64,000 nucleotides of DNA, from assembly GCF_014696825.1 (NCBI RefSeq), contig NZ_JACJQU010000001.1, positions 248,001-312,000 on the forward strand, read 5' to 3'. How positions within the stretch are numbered: the first letter of the stretch is position 1; each line of letters begins with the position of its first letter. The notes under the pieces are model-generated. The model had not been told where the DNA came from and made no database searches. It worked only from the letters and a program-made list of their open reading frames with translations. Positions 54,183 through 63,597 of the stretch are shown in pieces. Made by a program: the position numbers and the translations under genes. This DNA is from Anabaena sphaerica FACHB-251. Its GTDB lineage: Bacteria; Cyanobacteriota; Cyanobacteriia; Cyanobacteriales; Nostocaceae.

Positions 54183-56111
54183 TTAATCATCAAAAGTAAC
54201 ATTAAAATGTTCCACCCAGCGAATTAAATTTACCCACCGCCAGATGCGAAAATCGAAGGTAGATTTACCATCAATTACTGCTTGCCATTCAGCTTTTACT
54301 TGTGGCAAATTTAAGGCAGGAATCTGGTTTGCTGTTTCACTGTTAAGGGCATTTTCTACCCAAGGGCGTAAAGTTTTCAGCCAGCTTTGTTCGGGTGTAG
54401 CAAAGCCGATTTTGTCTTTGCGGTCTAAGATGAAATCTGGAACAATACCGCGCATTGCTTGGCGGAATATTGCCTTTGATGTACCATTTTTAGCAATAAT
54501 AAATTCTTCTGGTAAAGAGAAAATAAAATTGGCTAAAGCAGGAGTGAGGAAAGGAACGCGACTTTCAATTGAATAAGCCATTGAGTTGCGGTCTTCATAA
54601 CGCAGCAGAGGGAGTAAACTATTTTCCAGGCTCTGATGAAGTTCCTCGCGCAAAATATCACTTTTATGATGTTGTATGATAGAATAAAATTTTACGTCGC
54701 GTTCTGCAAACCAAGCAATATTTAACCAAGGTGGAGTTAATTCTTTTCCTACTAAAAGTCTAGCAGGGGCTTTAAGATAATCGGGCAGCAAAAATTCTCC
54801 TCCAGCTATCAATAATGTTAGCTTATTCATATCAGGAAAACTGGATGCTTTTTGCAGAAATTCAGATGCTTTGACAAACTTTCCCTGACGAATCAGACTG
54901 GCTAGTCGTGCGGCTAGATAAGGACGATAACCACCTAACAATTCGTCCGCGCCTTGCCCATCCAACATGACTTTAATTCCGGCTGATTGCGCTAGTTGAA
55001 ATACTCGGTGCTGCGCGTAAATACTGGTGCTACCAAAAGGTTGATCTTGAACGTGAATGAGGTGATTTAAATCTGCTACCAAGTCTGTGGCAGTAGGTTG
55101 GATTTTATGCATGATACAGTTCGCTGCTTTTCCCACTATATCTGCCCACTGTTCCTCATTCAGTCTGGTATCATCTGCTATGTAAGTAAAAGTATGTATA
55201 TCTATTCCAGGTTCTAAGTACCGCATTGCCATAACAATGCTAGATGAGTCAATTCCTCCTGAAAGTGCAGCCCCTACTGGCACATCACTGCGGAGGTGGA
55301 GACGCACATTATCTAAGAATAAATCTCGCAGTTGTTCTGCTGCTTCTGTAAAGGAAATTTCCAAGCGATCGCTTAGATTTACTTGCCAATAACGCACTGG
55401 CTTTACTTCTTCGGGTGAGTCTAAAGAAACTTCCAAATAATGAGCAGCAGGAAGCTGATAAATATCAGCAAATAAGGTTTCTCCTCCAAAATCTGTCAGT
55501 CCAAAACGTAGATAATCATAAATCCTTTGAGGATTTGCTTGAGGACTTATACCGGGTATTTCTAAAAGCGTTTTAATTTCTGATGCAAAAGCAAAGTTAT
55601 TATCAAAATAGGCATAGTATAAAGGTTTGATGCCAAAAAAATCTCTGGCTAGAAAAAGTTTACGAGTATGAGTATCCAGTACAGCAAAGGCGAACATTCC
55701 CACTAGGCGATTTAGTGTTTGCATACCCCAGTGGCTATAAGCAGTCAGTAATACTTCTGTGTCTGAGTGGGAATTGAACGTATAACCTAATGATTTTAAT
55801 TCTGTTTGTAGTTCTAAATAGTTATATATTTCTCCGTTGAAAACAATTGAATAACGCCCGTCTGGTGTTACCATTGGTTGCGAACCAGCTTCGCTCAAAT
55901 CCAGAATGGAAAGACGACAGTGGACTAAACTAAGCCAGCAATTTTGCAGGTGATCAGGATTGTGAGAAATCTTAACTGGGGCTGTTCCTGACCAAGCTAA
56001 GAAGCCAAAATCATCAGGTCCGCGAAGGTGCAGGGAATTGCTCAGGTTTTTTAATAGTTGTGGTTCTATGGGTAATCGGTCAAATTTTACTATGCCAGCA
56101 ATTCCACACAT
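54183..56111 (-). CDS. asnB: Asparagine synthase (glutamine-hydrolysing)
   Basis: AsnB makes asparagine from aspartate and glutamine with ATP. The 642-residue protein begins MCGIAG, where Cys2 is the glutaminase nucleophile after removal of Met. It has the amide-hydrolase part with RGPDDFG, and the synthetase part with the ATP loop ALSGGIDSSSI near residue 283 and LDGQGADELLGGYRPY. The fit to AsnB is good, but such genes inside polysaccharide clusters may instead amidate uronic acids of the glycan. That idea fits the WbpB/D/E-like genes nearby, which would make a uronic sugar. Start is the ATG at 56111. Confidence 0.92.
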   Translation of the reverse strand: MCGIAGIVKFDRLPIEPQLLKNLSNSLHLRGPDDFGFLAWSGTAPVKISHNPDHLQNCWLSLVHCRLSILDLSEAGSQPMVTPDGRYSIVFNGEIYNYLELQTELKSLGYTFNSHSDTEVLLTAYSHWGMQTLNRLVGMFAFAVLDTHTRKLFLARDFFGIKPLYYAYFDNNFAFASEIKTLLEIPGISPQANPQRIYDYLRFGLTDFGGETLFADIYQLPAAHYLEVSLDSPEEVKPVRYWQVNLSDRLEISFTEAAEQLRDLFLDNVRLHLRSDVPVGAALSGGIDSSSIVMAMRYLEPGIDIHTFTYIADDTRLNEEQWADIVGKAANCIMHKIQPTATDLVADLNHLIHVQDQPFGSTSIYAQHRVFQLAQSAGIKVMLDGQGADELLGGYRPYLAARLASLIRQGKFVKASEFLQKASSFPDMNKLTLLIAGGEFLLPDYLKAPARLLVGKELTPPWLNIAWFAERDVKFYSIIQHHKSDILREELHQSLENSLLPLLRYEDRNSMAYSIESRVPFLTPALANFIFSLPEEFIIAKNGTSKAIFRQAMRGIVPDFILDRKDKIGFATPEQSWLKTLRPWVENALNSETANQIPALNLPQVKAEWQAVIDGKSTFDFRIWRWVNLIRWVEHFNVTFDD

Positions 56112-56157
56112 AAAGCTTATTTTTAAATGTATAAAATATTTAAATTTGAAATTTGAT

Positions 56158-56295
56158 TTATAGAGATATTATTAAGCAATCTCCAATCTTTATCATGTCG
56201 CAATTATAAATACTTGCTTCGTTAGTGATTTTGACATTTTTGCCAATGAATTTAAATCCCATCTCTTGCAGTTCGTTATCTGAATAATATGGCAT
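56158..56295 (-). pseudogene. N-terminal fragment of a hexapeptide-repeat acyltransferase
   Basis: A 45-codon frame starts MPYYSDNELQEMGFKFIGKN and goes on to KITNEASIYNCDMIKIGDCL before a TAA. This is the usual N-terminus of WbbJ/LbH-type sugar O- or N-acyltransferases, in which IYNPExIxIGxNVRIDDFC leads into the left-handed helix. The helix and everything after are missing, so the gene is truncated. It lies between asnB and the WecF-like gene. Confidence 0.65.
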
Positions 56296-56304
56296 TATAA
56301 CCAC

Positions 56305-57369
56305 CTAATTAAATATCTGTTCTAGTTGATAAAGTAAATTTTCTTCTGAAAAGTATTCTTGGATCTTCTGGATATTACGATTTCTTGTATTCTCATCCAT
56401 CAAAGTTATTTCAAACTCCTGTGTATCGTAAACCTCAATGCCTAACTCTTTAAAAAGCTGCCATTGTGATACGTGAGTTCTCATGTAGACTTTTTTACCC
56501 ATTCCCAGAAGAGAAATGGTGTTACCCATTGCCTCTTGTCGATTATGGTTAAAAACAGCAATATCAATACTAAGCTGAAACTTTCTGTATTCCTCTAAAG
56601 ACATAAAAGTTGTTATGGGAATAAATTTTTCACCAAATATTTTTTTCCCTTTTGCTATAACACGTTCTTTTACTATTTCTGAACCATAGGATAAGGGACA
56701 GATAATTTTGATATCCTGATCTTTGTAGGGTTCTAAAATATCGAATAACTGTAAATGATTATTATTTGATGATGCTGAGTTACCAATTTGAATATTGATT
56801 GTACTTTTGTTGAAGTTTGTATTATCAATTTCCTCTATATGTTTATAAACATTACTAGGATACATAATACATTTATAGTAGTTTAAATTCGTGTTTAATT
56901 TTAAACAAGCATCTTCATAATCTCCCGTAATATACGTAATTACGCCCTTCACTCTTCTGAGTAAATTTTTTTTAAAAAATACAACTATTTTCAGTAGTAA
57001 ATAATTGCCAATATTTTTTGCATTAATACTGTCAAGTGAATGTAAATCTTCACCCCATATAACCCAATAAGATTTAAGCATAAAAAGAGGATTTAAAAGA
57101 TAAAATAGCACAAGACGTGGGCTAAAGAAGCCATGAATAATAATAATATCACAATTCAAACAAATACGAAGTAAGTCAATAAATGAAAAGATGTTGTTTA
57201 GCTTTTTATAGTAACTCAATTGGTATTCTTTAAAATATTTATTCTCGTTTTGCAAGACAAAATGATAATGTATTTCGTGGGGAAAATTATCCAACATAAA
57301 GTCTAAAAAATCACTGGCAATGGGTGAATCATTATAACAATGTATAATTTTATTTTTCATATTTTTCAA
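56305..57369 (-). CDS. WecF-like 4-acetamido-4,6-dideoxygalactose transferase family
   Basis: The 354-residue protein resembles TDP-Fuc4NAc:lipid II Fuc4NAc transferase (WecF, glycosyltransferase family 56). Shared features are HFVLQNENKYF near the start and YWVIWGEDLH. Further on come VYKHIEEIDN, INIQIGNSASSNNNHLQ, IICPLSYG, FGEKFIPITTFMSLEEY and FNHNRQEAMGNTISLLGMGKKVYMR. WecF adds a 4-amino-4,6-dideoxy sugar to a lipid-linked disaccharide. With WecE next door this suggests that such a sugar is built into the glycan here. The gene is AT-rich and probably acquired. Confidence 0.85.
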   Translation of the reverse strand: MKNMKNKIIHCYNDSPIASDFLDFMLDNFPHEIHYHFVLQNENKYFKEYQLSYYKKLNNIFSFIDLLRICLNCDIIIIHGFFSPRLVLFYLLNPLFMLKSYWVIWGEDLHSLDSINAKNIGNYLLLKIVVFFKKNLLRRVKGVITYITGDYEDACLKLNTNLNYYKCIMYPSNVYKHIEEIDNTNFNKSTINIQIGNSASSNNNHLQLFDILEPYKDQDIKIICPLSYGSEIVKERVIAKGKKIFGEKFIPITTFMSLEEYRKFQLSIDIAVFNHNRQEAMGNTISLLGMGKKVYMRTHVSQWQLFKELGIEVYDTQEFEITLMDENTRNRNIQKIQEYFSEENLLYQLEQIFN

Positions 57370-57370
57370 G

Positions 57371-58639
57371 TTACCTTGCCCATTTTGTCATTTGGATAGC
57401 TCGCCAATAAAATGTTGAAAAATAAATAGCCATACTTATAGATAAACATAATAATGCGTTAAAAAGAGTTAGCTGAAATAATGAACAAATAATTATTGAT
57501 AGAGAATAAATTGCTGAACCTATGAAATTCCAAATAAATGCTTCAGCCTCCCTATTACAGATAAGAGGAATTACAGAAATAGGGGAAGCAACAAAATGGA
57601 ATAAAACATAAACAGAATAAGCATGAGCTATTTTACCAGCCTCAGCCCATTTCTCTCCAAAAGCTATATGAAATATCTGATCTGAGAATATATTAATTAT
57701 TAAAAATGGTATCAGTCCTATTAAAAATAGTTTAATCATTAATTTTTTTGTCTGATTAGCATAGCATTTCTTATGACGATAGTACTCTGCTGCTTCTGAA
57801 TAGTATACTTGTGTGAATGATGTACCTAATATTCTCATTGGCGTGAAAAGAACTTTTTCCATTAATGAAAAATAACCTAGATTGAGTACACCGTATATTT
57901 TAGAAATGAATAATAAAGATATTCCATTTTTAAAAGAATCTAAAAAAGCGTGTAAGGAATTGATCAACGGAAAATTTTTGTATTTTTTTGCCAAGGCAAT
58001 TTCTTTAGATAACTTGACTTTCAGAAGAATGTTCTTATCTTCTTTTATAAAAATATTAGCCAGTATTCCTGTGGAAATAGCTTGTCCTATAAATCCACTG
58101 AAAACCAAGCCTCCAAATCCCATCCCTATCAACCCAGCAACTAAGTTTGAAACTGCTGTAGACCCACTCTGCAAGACCCGATTAGCAGCCAAACGCTTGT
58201 ATTTATTTTTGCGAGTATTCCAATAGTTTAGACTTTGGTATATGCCTGTTAAAAATACACTAATGGGAGTTAAATATAGCCAGGTAGATATATCTGTATT
58301 TCCCAGCATTTGAGTGATAGGAGTATTAAACAACCACACCACCAAAAGCATCAAGAGACTTACTCCAGCAGCTATAACAACTGATAAAACTACGATATTA
58401 GCTCCATCACTTTCTTTGCGTGGTAGAATTATAGCCAATTCATAGCGTCCAGTAGCGATGACGCTAATAATAGAGATAATGGCAGTATACATAGCAAATA
58501 CCCCATAGTCTTCTGGCGTATAAATCCTTGTCAGAATTGGGGTGATTGCGATTGGAATTGCTTGAGCAATTGTTGTCCCTGTCATCAGGGTTAAGACATT
58601 GCGGGTAAACTCACTTTTTGGCAAAAGCCGACGAATCAT
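57371..58639 (-). CDS. Polysaccharide flippase (Wzx/MATE-like)
   Basis: The 422-residue protein has about 12 hydrophobic segments and the N-terminal pattern MTGTTIAQAIPIAITPILTRIYTPEDYGVFAMY, described by its key part ITPILTRIYTPEDYG. Both are typical of O-antigen flippases that carry lipid-linked repeat units across the membrane. It sits one base from the WecF-like gene, so the two are almost certainly co-transcribed. Like its neighbour it is AT-rich. Confidence 0.88.
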   Translation of the reverse strand: MIRRLLPKSEFTRNVLTLMTGTTIAQAIPIAITPILTRIYTPEDYGVFAMYTAIISIISVIATGRYELAIILPRKESDGANIVVLSVVIAAGVSLLMLLVVWLFNTPITQMLGNTDISTWLYLTPISVFLTGIYQSLNYWNTRKNKYKRLAANRVLQSGSTAVSNLVAGLIGMGFGGLVFSGFIGQAISTGILANIFIKEDKNILLKVKLSKEIALAKKYKNFPLINSLHAFLDSFKNGISLLFISKIYGVLNLGYFSLMEKVLFTPMRILGTSFTQVYYSEAAEYYRHKKCYANQTKKLMIKLFLIGLIPFLIINIFSDQIFHIAFGEKWAEAGKIAHAYSVYVLFHFVASPISVIPLICNREAEAFIWNFIGSAIYSLSIIICSLFQLTLFNALLCLSISMAIYFSTFYWRAIQMTKWAR

Positions 58640-58668
58640 ATTTTTTTAATAACTTGCTCAAGTTTTGA

Positions 58669-59808
58669 TTATGTTTCATTAAAAAAATCTTGTATAGCTC
58701 TTACCACTTGTTCAACTTGGATTAGTTCTAATTCCGGGAACAAGGGGAGACGTAATAAACATTCAGACACAGTTATTGTGTTATTCATGTTACCATGAGT
58801 GCGACCATAACGCTGTCCGGCGGCAGAATTATGTAAAGGTACATAGTGAAATACAGCGTAAATTCCTTTCTGTTGGAGATAACTAATCAACTGTGTTCGG
58901 GTTGATAAGTTTTGTAAAAGGATATAGTACATATGAGCATTATGCTGACAGTAAGGGGGAATAATGGGACGACGCAATTTTCCAGCTTGTTCTAAAGGTT
59001 CTAATAGCTGGTGATAATGTTGCCAAATCTGCATTCTTGTAGCCGTAATTTGTTCTGCTTCTTCTAACTGAGCATACAGAAATGCAGCAATAATTTCTCC
59101 TGGTAAATAGCTAGAACCCTGGTCTATCCAAGTATATTTATCTACCTGACCTCGAAAAAACTGGCTGCGGTTTGTACCTTTTTCTCGAATAATTTCCGCT
59201 CGTTCGGCAAATTGTGGGGTATGAATTAAAAGAGCGCCACCTTCTCCAGAAATGACGTTTTTGGTTTCATGAAAACTGAAACAGCCTAAGTCACCAATAC
59301 TACCCAGAGGTTTACCTTTGTAAGTGGACATAACTCCTTGCGCTGCATCTTCAATTAATAGTAACTGATAGTTGTGAGCCATCTTCTGTAAGGTATCCAT
59401 TTCGCAGCTCACACCAGCATAGTGAACAGGGACAATAGCGCGAGTGCGTTCTGTGACTGCGGCTTCCACTAAAGTTTCATCCAAATTAAGAGTATCTGGT
59501 CTAATGTCTATAAATACAGGAATAGCACCCCGCAGTACGAAAGCATTAGCCGTAGAGACAAAGGTATAACTAGGCATAATTACTTCATCTCCTGGATCTA
59601 AATCAGCGAGAATAGCGGCCATTTCTAACGCTGCGGTGCAGGATTGAGTGAGCAGGGCTTTCCATGTCCCAGTCTTCGCTTCAATCCATTGATGGCATTT
59701 TTTGGTATAGCTCCCATCTCCTGCTAATTGACCAGCATGATGAGCTTTGCTGATATACCAAAGCTCTTTACCTGTCATATAGGGTTTATTAAAGGGAATG
59801 TAAGTCAT
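58669..59808 (-). CDS. wecE: dTDP-4-amino-4,6-dideoxygalactose transaminase
   Basis: WecE is a PLP aminotransferase that turns dTDP-4-keto-6-deoxyglucose into dTDP-4-amino-4,6-dideoxygalactose. The 379-residue protein opens IPFNKPYMTGKELWYI, with the PLP lysine in FHETKNVISGEGG (about residue 181) and the WecE features QSCTAALEMAAIL, DIRPDTLNLD and WIDQGSSYLPGE. Length and motifs match WecE/RffA rather than the other DegT/DnrJ enzyme in this cluster. It lies upstream of the flippase and WecF-like genes on the same strand. Confidence 0.93.
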   Translation of the reverse strand: MTYIPFNKPYMTGKELWYISKAHHAGQLAGDGSYTKKCHQWIEAKTGTWKALLTQSCTAALEMAAILADLDPGDEVIMPSYTFVSTANAFVLRGAIPVFIDIRPDTLNLDETLVEAAVTERTRAIVPVHYAGVSCEMDTLQKMAHNYQLLLIEDAAQGVMSTYKGKPLGSIGDLGCFSFHETKNVISGEGGALLIHTPQFAERAEIIREKGTNRSQFFRGQVDKYTWIDQGSSYLPGEIIAAFLYAQLEEAEQITATRMQIWQHYHQLLEPLEQAGKLRRPIIPPYCQHNAHMYYILLQNLSTRTQLISYLQQKGIYAVFHYVPLHNSAAGQRYGRTHGNMNNTITVSECLLRLPLFPELELIQVEQVVRAIQDFFNET

Positions 59809-59898
59809 GTTAATTTTTTTTATAAGGGATTACGAATAAAGAACCACCCAGAGGAAAGGAAAAACTAATTTAATGAAAAAGCGTTCAATATCTGATGA

Positions 59899-60177
59899 CT
59901 AGAAAAGCTTTTTTTCTATTCTTTGTAAAACAAATCCGGTTCTAAAGTCGATTTCTAAAAATGTTTCTGCTTGGGGAAAGTAATGTTGTAGAGCATAAAT
60001 TATCAGCCTATGGTGGGAACGAAACCAGAAGTTTTTTGCTTCCAGTTTAGCGAGTTAGGGAAAGAATTGAGCTTCCAATCCTTCACTATCGGCCGCCAAT
60101 TCAGGAGCAAAAGCTAAGTGTCCTTGTATGGAATTGGGAAAATAACCACAAGCAGAACAAGTCCAGTCTTGGCTACA
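59899..60177 (-). pseudogene. Remnant of a SAM-dependent methyltransferase gene
   Basis: The minus strand encodes WTCSACGYFPNSIQGHLAFAPE (key part CSACG), then QFFP, a stop (60057-60055), then LAKLEAKNFWFRSHHRLI and YFPQAETFLEIDFRTGFVL. This matches class I methyltransferases with an N-terminal zinc ribbon. The SAM motif E-x-G-x-G-x-G has become EIDFRTG, so SAM binding is lost, and the C-terminal half is missing after TAG (59901-59899). It lies between wecE and the formyltransferase gene. Confidence 0.75.
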
Positions 60178-60213
60178 AAATGATGACTACGGTCATTACA
60201 TATTTTCATCTAG

Positions 60214-61047
60214 TTATTTCAAACCCATTCTTATTCCATCTTTACACATAATAAGGGTATAATCATTATATTTATCGATATATTCTTCATGCACAAATAC
60301 ACATTCTTTATATAGCTTACCTTGAACAGTAACACCTCCATACCGAAATTGTGCTTTGAAAAGATTAAAAATAAATTTGCTATCATAATTTTCTGGGTTA
60401 ATGCTATCAAATCTACCAATCAAGTTTTCTAGGTACTCACCTTTTTCTAACTTGATCTTTTGTCCATAAAAATAATTATTTATAGCTTGTTGAATTAAAC
60501 CAGATGCTAAAACTTCTTCTAGTTTATTTTCTATATCAATAGAATTATCATTTAGGCTACGTTTCACATAAGACTCTGCCAGCAAGTAACCTTGGTCTAT
60601 TTTATCATTTATTTCATGAATCGAAATACCAAATTGTTTTACGTTCTTTAAAAATCCCCAAGAGATAGGATGTCTACCACGAAACTGTGGAAGTTTACCC
60701 GTATGAATGTTCCAAATACCATATTCAAATTTATTAATTTCTTCTAGGGTAAAAATAATTCCAAATCCATAAGAAATTCCCACGGATTTACTTATATATT
60801 CTAAAGATCTTAAATCTTGTCTAGTTTTAATAGTCAAAAATTGTATATTATTAAGTTGGGAAAAATTAAAAATATCCATGTTATATCGGTGGTTTTCGCA
60901 AATAATTTTTTGGACAGGAATAATTTCATGTATAATTTCTACCACTTTATAAGTGTTACCAAAAAATATGACTTCTTTAACAGGATAGACGTTTTCTGGT
61001 TGTGATGTTTGTCCTAAAATATTTTTTACATTATTCATTTTCTTCAT
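60214..61047 (-). CDS. Sugar N-formyltransferase
   Basis: The 277-residue protein has the formyltransferase core GIWNIHTGKLPQFRGRHPISWG (key residues Asn and His in NIHTG and the LPQFRG loop), near residue 112. In this family Asn, His and an Asp in the next helix (EINDKIDQG) bind formyl-tetrahydrofolate. Sugar enzymes such as VioF, QdtF and WlaRD formylate 3- or 4-amino-deoxy sugars. It lies one pseudogene away from wecE, whose product would be a fitting substrate. The gene is AT-rich, like the WecF-like gene. Confidence 0.85.
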   Translation of the reverse strand: MKKMNNVKNILGQTSQPENVYPVKEVIFFGNTYKVVEIIHEIIPVQKIICENHRYNMDIFNFSQLNNIQFLTIKTRQDLRSLEYISKSVGISYGFGIIFTLEEINKFEYGIWNIHTGKLPQFRGRHPISWGFLKNVKQFGISIHEINDKIDQGYLLAESYVKRSLNDNSIDIENKLEEVLASGLIQQAINNYFYGQKIKLEKGEYLENLIGRFDSINPENYDSKFIFNLFKAQFRYGGVTVQGKLYKECVFVHEEYIDKYNDYTLIMCKDGIRMGLK

Positions 61048-61084
61048 AAATCACCATTAATTTTCAATTTTTAGAAATTACATA

Positions 61085-61777
61085 TTATTTGAAAGTTTTC
61101 ATGTATTTTTTAGCATTAACACCTTCATTAAAAATCAAGTCAATAATACTTACTCCATGTTCAAAAGACGGAAAAAGTTGATTATATTCTGGATAATTGG
61201 AGTAATCAAAATAACTTAATTTAATATTTTCTTGTTTAAATAATTCCTCATCCATATAAATCTTAGCAGCCGGACCGGAAAGATATTCTGTTGCTCCTGC
61301 TTGCTTACATATAGAAACTAACCGTTCAGTTTTGCCTTCAACTATAAAATAGTCCATAGACCAAGAAATTTTGGTATTAATATTTAAAATCTTACAAATG
61401 TTTACTAAAAAACGATAATTAACTTGACTGAGAAACGTTTCTTCGCAGTTTAGATATAAGTCCTCAAATATCTCTTTGTATTGTCGAAAATAAGTAGCAC
61501 GAGCGTAATTATAAATAATTGAATTCCAATGTTTTTGAATCCAGGTTTTATTACTTATTTGAGTATCTTTAATTAATTGAAAACATTTTCCTTTAACCTT
61601 AACAGGTATTGTTAACCAGATTAGTCCTTGGGAAGTTTTGATTTTATTTCGATTGCGCCAATCTCCCTTAGTATATTGCATATCATCAAAAAGAATGAAC
61701 TCGTCTACTGAATTAATTATGTCAAAATACCCCTTCCAAGGAATATAGTTAGATTGTAATATGGCAACTTTTTTCAT
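61085..61777 (-). CDS. WbqC-family protein
   Basis: The 230-residue protein matches the WbqC family of polysaccharide clusters: KKVAILQSNYIPWKGYFDIIN at the start, FDDMQYTKGDWRNRNKIKT, then LIWLTIPVK and TEYLSGPAAKIYMDEELF. WbqC-like proteins are thought to be glycan-cluster enzymes, but their reaction is not firmly known. It is 37 bp upstream of the formyltransferase gene on the same strand. Confidence 0.9.
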   Translation of the reverse strand: MKKVAILQSNYIPWKGYFDIINSVDEFILFDDMQYTKGDWRNRNKIKTSQGLIWLTIPVKVKGKCFQLIKDTQISNKTWIQKHWNSIIYNYARATYFRQYKEIFEDLYLNCEETFLSQVNYRFLVNICKILNINTKISWSMDYFIVEGKTERLVSICKQAGATEYLSGPAAKIYMDEELFKQENIKLSYFDYSNYPEYNQLFPSFEHGVSIIDLIFNEGVNAKKYMKTFK

Positions 61778-61876
61778 TGAGATCCAAGATAATATAATTG
61801 ATTGATTAATCTATTTTTTCACACATACAAGTTATTTATTTGATTAATACTGAAAATATTAGCTGAATTGATGGAT

Positions 61877-63019
61877 TTAATTTTTAGTTTCTAAAACTAA
61901 AGCTTGTTTAATAGCACTCACAATACGCTCAATGGCTACATAATCAATTTCTGTCCAAATCGGTAAACTCAAAACCTCCCCAGCACACAAATCACTTACA
62001 GGATTCATAGGATAGAGACCTTTGTAAACTGGTAACTGATCTTGCGGCACAGGATAATAAATCATTGTACTGATACCCTGTTGAGTTAAATACTTCTGCA
62101 CAGCATCACGCTTACCATCTAAAACCCTAATTGTATACTGATGAAATACATGACCATCAACAATTTCAGGAGTCACCACACTAGGAACATCTGCTAATAG
62201 TTGATTATAGGTTTTAGCTACTGTACGTCTACCTTGATTCCATTGATCAATGTGAGGTAACTTTACACGCAAAATTGCTGCTTGTATAGTATCCAAACGT
62301 GAATTATAGCCCAAAACCTCATTATGATACTTCTTTTTGGCTCCATGTACCCGCAGCATCCTGGCGGTTTCTGCAACTTGGTCATCATCGGTAACAATTA
62401 AGCCACCGTCACCGTAAGCACCCAAATTTTTGGAAGGGAAAAAAGAATAAGCACCTACATGACCAATTGTACCAGCATGTTTACTGTTAATATTTTCATG
62501 GGTATTAGTATAGTATCTAGCACCAAAAGACTGAGCGCAATCTTCAATGACTTTTAAATTGTACTTTTGGGCAATATCCAAAATTTCGGACATAGCTGCC
62601 GGATTACCATAGAGGTGAACGGGCATGATAGCTTTAGTTTGAGATGTGATTTTCTCAACTATTGCGGCTGGGTTGATGTTAAATGTATCAGGGTTAATGT
62701 CAACAAATATGGGTGTAGCACCGACATTACTAATTGATTCCGCAGTAGCAAAAAAGCTAAATGGTGTGGTAATTACTTCATCACCTGTACCAATACCCAA
62801 AGCCCTTAACCCGATGACTAAAGCATCAGTACCAGAGTTAACAGCGATCGCATGACGTACTCCTAAATAAGTCGCTACTTCCTGTTCAAATAGTTTCACA
62901 TCTGGTCCCATGATAAATTGACCAGATTCTAAAACGCGATTAATAGCCGCTTGAATCTCTGTTTTCAAAGATTCATATTGAGGTTTAAGGTCTAGAACAG
63001 GAATATTAGTTTGGTTCAT
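61877..63019 (-). CDS. DegT/DnrJ/EryC1-family aminotransferase (WbpE-like)
   Basis: The 380-residue PLP enzyme has [35 protein letters not shown] and the PLP lysine in [14 protein letters not shown] (about residue 198). Its neighbours are a WbpD-like acetyltransferase (overlap of four bases, ATGA) and a Gfo/Idh oxidoreductase. This is the order of genes that convert UDP-GlcNAc derivatives to UDP-2,3-diacetamido-uronic acid, where WbpE adds the 3-amino group. Start is the ATG at 63019. Confidence 0.9.
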   Translation of the reverse strand: MNQTNIPVLDLKPQYESLKTEIQAAINRVLESGQFIMGPDVKLFEQEVATYLGVRHAIAVNSGTDALVIGLRALGIGTGDEVITTPFSFFATAESISNVGATPIFVDINPDTFNINPAAIVEKITSQTKAIMPVHLYGNPAAMSEILDIAQKYNLKVIEDCAQSFGARYYTNTHENINSKHAGTIGHVGAYSFFPSKNLGAYGDGGLIVTDDDQVAETARMLRVHGAKKKYHNEVLGYNSRLDTIQAAILRVKLPHIDQWNQGRRTVAKTYNQLLADVPSVVTPEIVDGHVFHQYTIRVLDGKRDAVQKYLTQQGISTMIYYPVPQDQLPVYKGLYPMNPVSDLCAGEVLSLPIWTEIDYVAIERIVSAIKQALVLETKN

Positions 63020-63597
63020 GCAACTCTGATCACTTCTGTTTCTGAAATTTTTTGATATTTAGTTCCTGTAGAATCTACAGCGTAGCCATCAGTATCAAAC
63101 TTTAACACATCACCATAGGCGCTCATCCAACCAATTATTTTTGCTGGCACTCCAGCCACCATAGCATAGGATGGTACATCTTTTGTTACCACTGCACCAG
63201 CAGCTACAAAAGCAGATTCATGTAATGTTACACCGCAAACGATTGTAGCATTAGCACCAATACTGCTACCTCTTTTCACTAAAGTTTTTTGGTAATCATT
63301 ACTGGTATTACGGGGAAACTCACATCGTGGTGTTTTCACATTTGTGAATACCATGCTTGGACCACAAAAAACGTAGTCTTCTAAAATTACCCCTTCATAC
63401 AAAGAAACGTTATTTTGAATTTTGCAGTTATTACCAATAACGACGTTATTAGCAACTAAAACATTTTGTCCAAATATACAGTTTTCACCAATTTTCACTT
63501 TGGCAAAAATATGACAAAAGTGCCAAATTTTCGTACCTTTACCAATATCTGCACCTTCATCTACATAGCTGGATTCATGTACAAAATAGTTAGTCAT
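63016..63597 (-). CDS. WbpD-like sugar N-acetyltransferase
   Basis: The 193-residue protein is a left-handed beta-helix acyltransferase, with hexapeptide rungs such as [31 protein letters not shown] and [42 protein letters not shown] is characteristic of WbpD, which acetylates the 3-amino group of the UDP-sugar. Its start overlaps the stop of the upstream Gfo/Idh gene by eight bases and its stop overlaps the next start by four. The three are therefore tightly coupled. Confidence 0.93.
   Translation of the reverse strand: MTNYFVHESSYVDEGADIGKGTKIWHFCHIFAKVKIGENCIFGQNVLVANNVVIGNNCKIQNNVSLYEGVILEDYVFCGPSMVFTNVKTPRCEFPRNTSNDYQKTLVKRGSSIGANATIVCGVTLHESAFVAAGAVVTKDVPSYAMVAGVPAKIIGWMSAYGDVLKFDTDGYAVDSTGTKYQKISETEVIRVA

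Noticed and set aside
54244-54576. 110-codon + strand frame over asnB
   Set aside because: Shadow of the asnB coding sequence on the minus strand.
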